Below, in pieces: positions 1 to 7,542 of a stretch of DNA of 46,834 nt. Each line of letters begins with the position of its first letter. Position 1 is the stretch's first letter. The translations under genes were made by a program, and so were the position numbers. Under the pieces are notes generated by a model, which had not been told where the DNA came from, made no database searches, and was given only the letters and a program-made list of their open reading frames with translations. The DNA is from Planctomycetota bacterium (lineage in GTDB: Bacteria > Planctomycetota > JACOTG01 > JAJDCM01). Location: the NCBI GenBank assembly GCA_029260825.1, contig JAJDCM010000139.1, forward strand, positions 1 through 46,834, given 5' to 3'.

Positions 1-1523
1 CTACCGGAGATGCTCCGGCAGGAATGGTCCTGGTCACCGGAGGAGAGTTTCCGCTTGGGGTCACGGCTGTCGAGCTACGCACTTTCGTCGATGAAATGCT
101 GGGAAAGAAGAGAAAGCCCAAGCCGTTGATGGAAAGAAGCATCGTTGGCAAGCGAAAGCAGAAGGTCAATCTTCCGTCCTTCTACATGGACGTTAACGAG
201 GTCACGAACGCTCAGTACCGGCTCTTCGTGGACGCAACCGGATGGAGCGCCCCTTCCCACTGGGAAGATGGAAAGATTCCCGACGGTGAAGAAAGCCGAC
301 CGGTCACCAAGGTTAGCCTGAAAGACGCCCAGGCCTATGCCCGGTGGGCAGGAAAACGCATTCCAAGCGAAGCCGAATGGGAAAAAGCCGCTCGCGGCAC
401 CGACAATCGATGGTTCCCCTGGGGCAACGATTGGAACGACACGGGCTTTTGTAACAACGCACTGCAGAAACCGCCCCACGCAACCACTCCAGGACAGTTT
501 CCTGATGGAGCGAGTCCGTTTCAGTGCAACGACATGGCTGGCAACGTCTGGGAGTGGACCACCACCTACATCGCTCCTTATGCAGGAAATGAAAACAACG
601 CCTGCTTCAATCAAGCCAGGGGACATGTCATCCGCGGTGGCGGCTACTTGAACACGACTCACGAGCTCGCTGCATTTATTCGAAACGCAGCCGACCCTCA
701 GAATGCATTTGAAGGTGTGGGGTTCCGGTGTGCGCGAAGCATCAAGACCGGAATTGATGTCTCTCACTACGCCCTGAACGAGGTCTCAACCCAGCTTCCT
801 CCCGGTTCGGGGATTGACCCGGATGACGCGATCGGCATCGAGTACACCCAGCGTCAATCGAACACAAACTACATCGAAAGCGCCAGTAGCTTTGCCCTCG
901 CCCCGATTGGCGAAGTCAATTACAGCAACCTGGACGGGCTTCAGCGAGAGGCCAAGACAAACAAAGAAGACGGTACGGTAGCACTCGCCATTCTCACGAC
1001 CGATGTTGCCGTGGGCGAACCTGCTCTGGACGCCGGAAACTATGCAGTCCTCTACCAAAAGGGCGATCCAAAAGAAGCCAAAAAGGTAGCTCAGGCCAAA
1101 GAACGCGAGGATAAGAAAAAGGCAACTGCCAAAGAAAGGAGCAAGAAGAGGGCTCCGAAAAAAGGCAAGGGCAAAGAAAAAGAGGTCGTAGAAGAAGTCG
1201 CGGAAGAGGCTGAGGGCGAGAAGGAAAAGCCCAGCGGTCTGGCTCGACTTGTTGGATACGACCGGATCATCTTCGTCAATGAAGAAGGCACCATCGTCGC
1301 CGAGGTGAGAGACCCCAAGGTCGACACGGTTACCAGCGGAAGCCGTTCGATCGCGATCAAAAAGGATCTCCCTCCGGTAGGTAAAACCGTCGGACGACCC
1401 GGCGAATTGGTGCATGGAGTCCACGCCAACTTGATTCTCGATGCGAAGTTTGGCTCCAAATCCCTGGCAATCGGGCTCACGTTCAAGATGCCAGACCTCG
1501 ATCTCAGCAACTGGAGCTACTAG
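1..1523 (+). CDS. SUMF1/FGE-fold protein, 5' truncated by window edge
   Basis: The frame is open from base 3, and the residues before the first ATG at 24 (TGDAPAG then MVLVTGGEF) match the usual start of a SUMF1 domain, so the real start lies outside the window. The SUMF1/formylglycine-generating-enzyme (FGE) fold fills about the first 240 residues, with EAEWEKAARG, NVWEWT, RGGGYL and GFRCARS as landmarks. In true FGE the RGGSxLC...YC stretch carries two active-site cysteines; here it reads RGGGYLNTTHELAAF, with neither. The protein is therefore unlikely to make formylglycine. It more probably binds a ligand or works as an effector module, as many bacterial SUMF1-fold proteins do. The C-terminal part (about 240-499) is not recognised and contains a Lys/Glu/Ala-rich segment at about 350-400. 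A strong terminator follows. Confidence 0.85.
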   Translation, partial: TGDAPAGMVLVTGGEFPLGVTAVELRTFVDEMLGKKRKPKPLMERSIVGKRKQKVNLPSFYMDVNEVTNAQYRLFVDATGWSAPSHWEDGKIPDGEESRPVTKVSLKDAQAYARWAGKRIPSEAEWEKAARGTDNRWFPWGNDWNDTGFCNNALQKPPHATTPGQFPDGASPFQCNDMAGNVWEWTTTYIAPYAGNENNACFNQARGHVIRGGGYLNTTHELAAFIRNAADPQNAFEGVGFRCARSIKTGIDVSHYALNEVSTQLPPGSGIDPDDAIGIEYTQRQSNTNYIESASSFALAPIGEVNYSNLDGLQREAKTNKEDGTVALAILTTDVAVGEPALDAGNYAVLYQKGDPKEAKKVAQAKEREDKKKATAKERSKKRAPKKGKGKEKEVVEEVAEEAEGEKEKPSGLARLVGYDRIIFVNEEGTIVAEVRDPKVDTVTSGSRSIAIKKDLPPVGKTVGRPGELVHGVHANLILDAKFGSKSLAIGLTFKMPDLDLSNWSY

Positions 1524-1579
1524 GACGAAGAAGACGTTCCTGAATCTTCCAGGAGCAGAGGTCAGATTTGATTTGAAAG

Positions 1580-1615
1580 AGAGCCAAGCTCGGAAACGAG
1601 TTTGGCTCTTTTCTT
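1580..1615. terminator. Bidirectional intrinsic terminator with GAAA tetraloop
   Basis: Bases 1580-1592 pair with 1597-1609 to form a 13-bp stem (one G-U pair) closed by a GAAA loop. It is followed by TTTCTT on the plus strand and by TCTTTC on the minus strand. It lies between the convergent SUMF1-fold gene and the MATE gene and could end both transcripts. Confidence 0.85.
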
Positions 1616-1694
1616 ACCTTCGCAGTTCGTGCCATGGCGGCCCCCGCCCCGACCGATCGTCATGATAGACAATGGGCCATATCAGTGGTGTGAG

Positions 1695-3035
1695 TCAGAA
1701 ATCCAGACGGCGCCGAAATTGCCAGGCAACAAGGCACAGGCTCACCACCGCCTGAGTCCCCACGGAAAAGATGGATAGATACCAGACTTGCTCGAGTTCA
1801 AAATCCGGTCGTCCGGATAACCACAGCGCTGGCCCCACGAACGTTACCAGCCGAGTGGACGTGCTGAGCAAAGAGGGCCAGGTGTTTCCCATGCCCTGAA
1901 AAGTGGCAGAACAGGTAAAGGACAGACCGTTGGCAACGAAGTTCAGCGATACGATGCGCATGAACTCCGAAGCAACGCGAAGGACTTCAGCATCGCTGCT
2001 AAAAGGCGAGACAAGCAGATCCGGGCGAAGCTGACAGAAAACCGTGACCGAGAGCATGATGCCAACGTTCATCATGGCAATCGTTCGGAATGTTCCCCGA
2101 ACACGGGAAGCGAGCTTTGCCCCGAAGTTCTGCCCGATGATTGCGGGTGCAGCAAAGGCCACGGCCATCGCGGGAAGAAACACCGCGGTCATCACCCGCG
2201 CACCCGCCCCAAACCCCGCCTGCGCCGAGGTGCCAAAGTCACTGATGACGCCGTAGATGACAGCCATATAGGTGAATAACAGCACAAATTCGCCTCCAGC
2301 CGGCAAACCGATACCAAGCAGTCGGCGAAGGATATCGAACCGGGGAAGCCATGCGCGAAAATCAAAGGCGACGTAGCGCTCAAGCCGATAGAAATAGAGG
2401 CCCATCATCACTATGCCCGCAAAAGCGGCAATCGCACTCCCAAGGGCAGCACCGGCAACTCCCAGCGGGCGACCCGTCCCCCAGCCGGCCACGAGGATCG
2501 GAGTAAGAATGATGTTCACAAGAACGGTGACCATCTGGACGATCATCCCCGGCTTCACGATCCCCGTCCCTTGTAACGCCGCATTCATGGCGACGATGGC
2601 AAACTGCATTGCCATGGCAGGGATGAACCAAAAAAGGTAACTGGATCCGGAAGCGATCGTCTCCTCATCCCCACAGACAGCTTCGAGATAGCGATCTCCA
2701 AGGCCAAAGATACCGGCAAAAAGAGTGGAGAGACCGAGAAACCCGGCAAGAGCCGCCGCCTGATTAAAGACCAGGTTTGCTTCTTTTTGATCCTCTCGAC
2801 CGACCGCATGGGAAACGAGAGCGATGGTGCCAACACTCAGAGTCTGAGTCAGCCCCATGACCATGAACATGATGTTGCCACCGGCGCTCACCCCGGCGAG
2901 GGCCGCACCACCCAGCCGGGAGACGAAGTAGAGATCCACCATATAATAGGCAGTCTGAACCAGCATCCCGACCGCGATCGGGACCGCCATGGCGACGATA
3001 TGCCCGGGGAGCGGCCCCTTGGTCAAATCTCTCAT
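1695..3035 (-). CDS. MATE family multidrug/organic cation antiporter
   Basis: This 446-residue protein has about 12 hydrophobic segments and the length typical of MATE (multidrug and toxic compound extrusion) transporters in the inner membrane. They export drugs or metabolites in exchange for Na+ or H+. Family-like features are the N-terminal PIAVGMLVQTAYYMVDLYFV segment, the repeat-related GLPAGGEFVLLFTYMAVIYG at mid-protein, and FGAKLASRVRGT after it. The NorM-like, MepA and DinF subfamilies cannot be told apart by eye, so the substrate is unknown. It lies 57 bp downstream of the putative selenoprotein gene on the same strand and may share its transcript, though a tandem duplication sits in the gap. 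The ATG at 3035 has only a weak upstream GAGCAGG. Confidence 0.9.
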   Translation of the reverse strand: MRDLTKGPLPGHIVAMAVPIAVGMLVQTAYYMVDLYFVSRLGGAALAGVSAGGNIMFMVMGLTQTLSVGTIALVSHAVGREDQKEANLVFNQAAALAGFLGLSTLFAGIFGLGDRYLEAVCGDEETIASGSSYLFWFIPAMAMQFAIVAMNAALQGTGIVKPGMIVQMVTVLVNIILTPILVAGWGTGRPLGVAGAALGSAIAAFAGIVMMGLYFYRLERYVAFDFRAWLPRFDILRRLLGIGLPAGGEFVLLFTYMAVIYGVISDFGTSAQAGFGAGARVMTAVFLPAMAVAFAAPAIIGQNFGAKLASRVRGTFRTIAMMNVGIMLSVTVFCQLRPDLLVSPFSSDAEVLRVASEFMRIVSLNFVANGLSFTCSATFQGMGNTWPSLLSTSTRLVTFVGPALWLSGRPDFELEQVWYLSIFSVGTQAVVSLCLVAWQFRRRLDF

Positions 3036-3063
3036 CCTGCTCAGAATCCTCGATTCCCTGGGG

Positions 3064-3105
3064 TCACACCACTAGCTTCCCGAATCACACAACTAGCTTC
3101 CCGAG
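3064..3105. repeat. 21-bp tandem duplication at the 3' end of the thioredoxin-like gene
   Basis: Units 3064-3084 and 3085-3105 are identical except at two positions. The unit carries the gene's last codons and its TAG stop, so the duplication gives a second in-frame TAG 21 bp downstream of the first. It looks like a replication-slippage product and does not alter the encoded protein. Confidence 0.85.
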
Positions 3106-4064
3106 GCAATTTGTTGCCGAAGCATCTGCACTGCCATCTTCACGTTGTTCGCGAGCTCCGAATCTTCGAACGTCAATCCCTCGAGTCTCTTGATCGCAAG
3201 CTCTACAATTCGCAAATCCTTTCGGGACACGGCATCCTCAGCCATCAGATACCAGAACGTCCCTGCCTCCGTGGACGCGGGCCTGGCACCTGTTGCAAAA
3301 AGCTTGTCATATCGAGCGATCGCGTCTTCGAGGCTCAAAGTTTTCGAGACATAGGAGCCAAAGATCTCGGCATAAGACGCCCGATCGATGTATTGCGTGA
3401 GCAGGGCCCGTCGGTCTTGGTCGAGCCCAGCAAAGTTTGCGAGGCGCTTTCGCCCCTCGTCAGGCGAGAAGTGACGGAGGTCAAGTCGCAACTCAAGAAG
3501 ATCCGCCCCCGAGGAAAGATCCCCGTTCTTGAAACGCCTCTCGAGTACGGCAAGGTGGGCTTGCACCTCTTTCGCCTTCTCTAGAGTGGATTTGAATCCA
3601 TCAACACTATTCTTTCCCGCGTGGGGAGCAAGTAGCCGTCCCTGTTCATCGAGAATCGCGATGTAGGGAAGGCTGTAACCTTTTTTTTCGAGAATCATTC
3701 CCTGAAGAGAATCCCCTTTAACTTTGGAAATGACATTGCAGTAAAGAGTCACGGATTTGCCGAACTCGGCAAATGGGTCCTGGAAGAGCACGCTCTTCTC
3801 GAGGGCCAAGCAGGGAGGTCACGGCTCGTAGCTGCGAGTGAAGTAAGCAAAGACGAGCTTGCCGTCTGCTTTTGCCCTGGATCGAGCCTCGTCATAATCC
3901 ACTAGCCACGATGCCCTCTTCAGAAACTCGGAGCTCAGCTTTTTCTGCTGCCGGACGACAAGCTCCTCTTGATCCTCTTGATCCTGGGCAAAACCGGGTG
4001 CAGCGAAGGCTAGTCCGAGAATCCAGACCATTCCCCACGGGACAAGCCTGATCAACTTTTCCAT
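3093..4064 (-). CDS. Putative thioredoxin-like selenoprotein (UPPC active site, in-frame TGA)
   Basis: Read through the TGA at 3821-3819, this is one 323-residue protein. An ordinary caller would split it into a short N-terminal frame and a TTG-started C-terminal frame; the two are in the same phase, only three sense codons apart. The ATG at 4064 follows AGAGGAGAG at good spacing and a TATAAT at 4110-4105. Residues 1-26 form a signal peptide (VWILGLAFAAPGFA), so the protein acts outside the cytoplasm. A thioredoxin fold starts at about 60 (KLVFAYFTRSYEP), then U82-P83-P84-C85, then the cis-proline region YSLPYIAIL with Pro133. The TGA replaces the first cysteine of CPPC, the classic selenocysteine position. 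About 150 C-terminal helical residues are unrecognised. Alternatives are a nonsense-mutated pseudogene or a sequencing error. Both halves look intact and a SECIS-like hairpin follows, which favours selenocysteine. TGA ends other genes here, so the genetic code is standard. Confidence 0.8.
3776..3821 (-). promoter_or_regulatory. Candidate bacterial SECIS element (UGA plus downstream stem-loop)
   Basis: Numbering from the U of UGA (3821), nucleotides 24-29 (GAAGAG) pair with 34-39 (CUCUUC) around the four-base loop CGUG. Below a 3/1 internal loop, nucleotides 18-20 pair with 41-43, and 15-16 pair with 45-46. The apical loop starts 27 nt after the UGA, with G as its second base followed by U. 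Known bacterial SECIS elements place a mini-hairpin about 16-37 nt after UGA, with a G in the first two loop positions; in E. coli fdhF the loop GU contacts SelB. The fit is by eye, with no computed energy. Confidence 0.6.
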
Positions 4065-4104
4065 GCTTCTCTCCTCTGATTCCAGTCGGGGGCATTCAGG
4101 CATC

Positions 4105-4110
4105 ATTATA
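4105..4110 (-). promoter_or_regulatory. -10 element (TATAAT) for the selenoprotein gene
   Basis: A perfect TATAAT on the minus strand lies 40 bp upstream of the ATG at 4064, which would give a leader of about 34 nt. No good -35 hexamer sits 16-18 bp upstream of it, so an activator may be needed or the match may be chance. Confidence 0.4.
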
Positions 4111-4192
4111 AGCACGCCTGGCGATAGATCCGGTGGTGGGTTCAAAGAGAATCTGCCCGATTTTCACGGAAGGCGTCATAACCCCCGATATT

Positions 4193-4212
4193 TGTGCTAG
4201 AATTTTAGCACA
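4193..4212. promoter_or_regulatory. Inverted repeat TGTGCTA-N6-TAGCACA, possible operator
   Basis: A perfect 7-bp dyad with a 6-bp spacer lies in the divergent intergenic region between the selenoprotein gene (minus) and the alpha/beta hydrolase gene (plus). The geometry fits a dimeric repressor site. It contains TAGAAT, which could be a -10 for the plus-strand gene. The regulator is unknown. Confidence 0.45.
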
Positions 4213-4256
4213 CAATCGCCTGGACTCCGCAAGACACAACCCCAACAAGGCCACCA

Positions 4257-5771
4257 ATGATGACTCGAAAACTTCTCTTTTCTGCCATGACTCTGGTCTT
4301 GCTGCAAGTGAGCTCGTTGTGCGCCAGCGAGCCTGATCTTTCAGGATCCTGGGCCGGAGGTTTTGGAGTTCTCGACGGATCAGCGCCTCGATGGAGCTAC
4401 GTCCACCTGAAACTCACCCATGTTGGCAAGAAGCTCCGAGGACAAATCCGAGCTGACCATGCAGACAATGAGTTCACGGGTTCCCTCAGGGGAAGCAAGA
4501 TCGAAGGCAGCTTTCGAAGCAGCCGACGACGCGTTCGTTTCAGCGGCCACTTGTCGGAGAATGGAACCACCGTCACGGGCGTGGCGAAATACGATCGTCA
4601 TTCTGAACCGTTTCGATGGGATCGACTGCATATCGCCAGGGAAGCACCCGACTATGAGGGCTTCTACGATGGAGAAGATCATCGCCTGCTGATCCGCACT
4701 TCCTCCTATCCCGGCCAGCTCATTGCTGAGGACCTGACGTCAGGAGATATCCGACTCCTCGTGTGTCAGGACCACGGGCATTACACGGCGGGTCCGACGT
4801 TTCTTTCAACTCATCCAGTAACCGCCACTTTCAATTTCGAAGTCGGGCAAGACGGAAAGACATCCCTCCAGAGGGAGACGAAGGGGGAAAAAATCATTCT
4901 GAATCGGCGGGAGGTCTTTGTGAGCGAAGACTACAGTTATCGAGCCCCGGACGGCATCGAAATGAAGGGGACACTTTTCTTGCCGGCCTCCCAGGGAGCC
5001 GGTCCTAACCCGGCGATCGTGTGGGTACATGGTTCAGGAAAAGCAAAGCGTCGAGGATCCGGTAGTTGGCCCTATATTTTCGCCGAAGCCGGGTTCGCCT
5101 GCCTGGCTCTCGATAAGAGAGGGGTTGGCGAATCCGGGGGCACCTACGAAATGCCCGATGGCGGTCACGACAACCCGCCCCACATGGCACGCCGCGCCAA
5201 GGATGTTCGAGCCGCCGTTCAATCTCTGGCGAAGCGGGAAGAAATTGATGGAAAGAGCATTGGCCTCATGGGTGGTAGCCAGGCTGGATGGGTAATTCCT
5301 CAGGCGGCAAATGACAGCTCTGTTCGGTTCGCCATCCTCCTCTCCGCCGGAACGACTGCTTTCGTCTACGAGGGGCTCTACAGTGATTGGGCCAAAGAAA
5401 TGGAATCCGGCCCGGACGCTCCGCCCATTGAAAAGCTCATCGAGCGGCTCCGGAAGAAGCGTCCAAAGGATCCCAAGAAACGCCCACTTGGCATTCGAGA
5501 ACACCTGGTGGCGATGGCATGCCCAGGGATCTGGTTCTATGGATTGAAGGATCGAAGTAATCCGAGCCAGATCTGTATTGACCTCCTCGAGGAGATCAAG
5601 CGAGATGAAGAAAAGGACTTCACCGTGGTTTCCTTTCCAGGCGCCAATCACGGTCTCCTCGAATGCCGGTTCGGTGGTGCCGCAGAGACGGGGGCACTCG
5701 AACGGAAGGTCCAAGGGATTCCGGAGAGAATCTTTGCCTGGCTACGGGAAAGAGGCATCGGAGGAACCTAG
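4257..5771 (+). CDS. Secreted alpha/beta hydrolase (dienelactone hydrolase/acyl-peptidase-like)
   Basis: This 504-residue protein starts with a signal peptide (MMTRKLLFSAMTLVLLQVSSLCA), so it is exported. Residues about 25-130 form a beta-rich module (SGSWAGGFGVLDG, KLRGQIRADHADNEFTGSL) resembling the lipocalin-like domains seen before some bacterial hydrolases. The alpha/beta hydrolase domain starts near residue 235 (SYRAPDGIEMKGTLFLPA). It has the oxyanion segment IVWVHGSGK, the nucleophile elbow GGSQAGW (Ser), a likely acid in FYGLKDRSNP, and the His in GANHGL. This is a complete Ser-Asp-His triad. The substrate is unknown; esters or small peptides are typical for this family. The ATG at 4257 directly precedes the signal peptide. 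Confidence 0.87.
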   Translation: MMTRKLLFSAMTLVLLQVSSLCASEPDLSGSWAGGFGVLDGSAPRWSYVHLKLTHVGKKLRGQIRADHADNEFTGSLRGSKIEGSFRSSRRRVRFSGHLSENGTTVTGVAKYDRHSEPFRWDRLHIAREAPDYEGFYDGEDHRLLIRTSSYPGQLIAEDLTSGDIRLLVCQDHGHYTAGPTFLSTHPVTATFNFEVGQDGKTSLQRETKGEKIILNRREVFVSEDYSYRAPDGIEMKGTLFLPASQGAGPNPAIVWVHGSGKAKRRGSGSWPYIFAEAGFACLALDKRGVGESGGTYEMPDGGHDNPPHMARRAKDVRAAVQSLAKREEIDGKSIGLMGGSQAGWVIPQAANDSSVRFAILLSAGTTAFVYEGLYSDWAKEMESGPDAPPIEKLIERLRKKRPKDPKKRPLGIREHLVAMACPGIWFYGLKDRSNPSQICIDLLEEIKRDEEKDFTVVSFPGANHGLLECRFGGAAETGALERKVQGIPERIFAWLRERGIGGT

Positions 5772-5835
5772 CCCGAATTATTCACGAGTTTGGCGCGTCG
5801 CTGATCACACGACAAGCGAATGAAGGATAATTCTG

Positions 5836-5864
5836 TTGAAGGGACTCTAGTGGCCCCATATAAT
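5836..5864 (+). promoter_or_regulatory. Sigma70-type promoter for the radical SAM gene
   Basis: TTGAAG at 5836-5841 is separated by exactly 17 bp from a perfect TATAAT at 5859-5864. The predicted start of transcription near 5871 leaves a leader of about 22 nt before the ATG at 5893. Confidence 0.65.
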
Positions 5865-5892
5865 CAGGGTCCTCTGTGGAGAGATTGAGGGG

Positions 5893-7521
5893 ATGAGTCG
5901 AGCAAGAACCAGAAGCTTCGCGAACGCATCTACATTTCACGGAAGATTCTTCGCAAGAAACGTTAATGAACGAGGCTCAGACACGAGCGCAAGACGAGAC
6001 GACTCCATGAAAACAACACACGCCTGGTTACTGGAGATCGACGGCCCCCAGGAAAATGACAGGATCCATTTCACAACACACCATGAAGAGCTGAAGGTCG
6101 CCGACACCGGATATCGGCCATTACCGTTCATGCTCGAAGTTGGAAATGGAAGACGGGCGAGCAAGAAGCTCCCCGAAAATTTGACCTTGACGGTGAGGGC
6201 CGACGACGAAAAATCTGGAAAGGTTTTTCAGGAGCTCGGGAATCCCCTGGGGCGCTCCCTGATTCTTCGAAACATCGAAGTCGAGAACACTCAAGAATCC
6301 GATGGAGTCACGGCCGAATACCAAGTCACTGCCGTGACCCCGAAAGCTCATGGGGTCTGTTGTCAGCTTGAGCGCAAACCCGGGCCACCGGGTAACCCCA
6401 CCCGATCCTACCGAATTGTTCGCAAAATGCGCCGCTCATTCAACGAGCTGCGCTCGATCTATGAGGAACGATTCAAACGTGAAAAAATAAAATCATGGCC
6501 GGTAACCCTCAACCTCAACCATACGACGGCCTGCAATCTCCGTTGTGTCATGTGCGAGCAAGCGTTCGGCATCGACCAGAAGATCATGGATCTTTCGACC
6601 TACCGTCGCATCCGAGACGAACTCTTTGATCGGATCAGCGAACTCGATCTCACTGTCATGGGCGACCCATTCTGTGTTCCAAAGGCATTCTTTGGCGAGA
6701 TCCTTGATGACGTTGATCGGTACGATCTTCGCATGCTCATGACCACAAATGCGACGCTCTTTCCCCCCGACGAGCAGCTCGACAAGATCGTGCGTCTCGC
6801 CTCCAAAATAACGATTTCGTTTGACGGGGCAACAAAGGACACGTTCGAGCGAATTCGAGTCGGAGCAAAGTTTGACGAGACCGTCTCCAACATCGAGAGA
6901 CTGAATCGAGCGAGGCTTCGGCTTCCGTTCTATCGACGCCCTTACCTTTCCTTCAACTACGTCGCCATGCGGAGCAATCTCGAAGAGGTTCCTCTTTTCG
7001 TTGAACTCGCGAAAAGCTGGGGCGGATCCGCCGTTAATGTTTGCCCGGTCTTGAGGATTCATCCCTCGTTAGATTCTGAGATCCTTGACGAAAACGATCC
7101 GGCCCTGAAAAAGATCTTCAGCGAGGCTCGAAGAAAAGCGGATCAGCTCGGCATCGCCTTGAACACCGCGAATCTGATCGTGGAGAAGAACAACGATTTC
7201 GTCATCAGCAGGAAATTGGGAAAAATCAAGAAGCAGCTGAGTTCGGTTCTTTCCCAGGGGGCAAACTACGTCTTCCAGTCCCGACTCCCGAAACTCGACA
7301 CGGCGGAGCGCCGGTGCCCCTTCCTCTGGAACAAGGTGTACGTGGGATTTGAGGGCGACATCAACACCTGCTGCCATCCGAACTTTATTTCGGCGGGTGC
7401 GCTTCAGGATCGCAGTTTTCAGGAGGTCTGGAACGGAAAGCTTTACTCCCACCTCCGAAAGACCCTGAACACCGAAAAAGTTGCCGGCCCCTGCAAGGAT
7501 TGTCACCTCTTGCGGATGTAG
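5893..7521 (+). CDS. Radical SAM/SPASM domain protein with novel N-terminal domain
   Basis: Counting from 5893, the radical SAM cluster motif CNLRCVMC (CX3CX2C, Cys214/218/221) binds the [4Fe-4S] cluster that cleaves S-adenosylmethionine. A C-terminal SPASM-type segment follows, with RRCPFLWNKVYVGFEGDI, NTCCHP and a final GPCKDCHLL (Cys534, Cys537), able to hold further clusters. SPASM proteins modify peptides or sugars or activate enzymes; the substrate here is unknown. Residues about 40-200 are not recognised (AWLLEIDG, FHTTHHEEL-like and SLILRNIEVEN segments) and may bind the substrate. An ATG at 6007 is an alternative start, because the first 38 residues look poorly constrained. The gene has its own promoter and converges with the 179-aa gene. 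Confidence 0.85.
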   Translation: MSRARTRSFANASTFHGRFFARNVNERGSDTSARRDDSMKTTHAWLLEIDGPQENDRIHFTTHHEELKVADTGYRPLPFMLEVGNGRRASKKLPENLTLTVRADDEKSGKVFQELGNPLGRSLILRNIEVENTQESDGVTAEYQVTAVTPKAHGVCCQLERKPGPPGNPTRSYRIVRKMRRSFNELRSIYEERFKREKIKSWPVTLNLNHTTACNLRCVMCEQAFGIDQKIMDLSTYRRIRDELFDRISELDLTVMGDPFCVPKAFFGEILDDVDRYDLRMLMTTNATLFPPDEQLDKIVRLASKITISFDGATKDTFERIRVGAKFDETVSNIERLNRARLRLPFYRRPYLSFNYVAMRSNLEEVPLFVELAKSWGGSAVNVCPVLRIHPSLDSEILDENDPALKKIFSEARRKADQLGIALNTANLIVEKNNDFVISRKLGKIKKQLSSVLSQGANYVFQSRLPKLDTAERRCPFLWNKVYVGFEGDINTCCHPNFISAGALQDRSFQEVWNGKLYSHLRKTLNTEKVAGPCKDCHLLRM

Positions 7522-7542
7522 AAGGCTCGGCAAACAAAGACC

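Noticed and set aside
1-1523. Formylglycine-generating enzyme activating the sulfatase-like proteins of the window
   Set aside because: Both catalytic cysteines are missing, and none of the four sulfatase-fold proteins has the substrate CxPxR motif.
3093-3809. Separate TTG-started gene for the C-terminal thioredoxin half
   Set aside because: The supposed TTG start is a Leu codon directly after PPC within a thioredoxin fold. The first strand and helix, the signal peptide and the ribosome site are all in the upstream frame, in the same phase.
3819-3821. TGA decoded as Trp or Cys genome-wide (alternative genetic code)
   Set aside because: Well-conserved genes such as ppc (ending QNTG), pth and rplI use TGA as a true stop, and Trp is encoded by TGG throughout.
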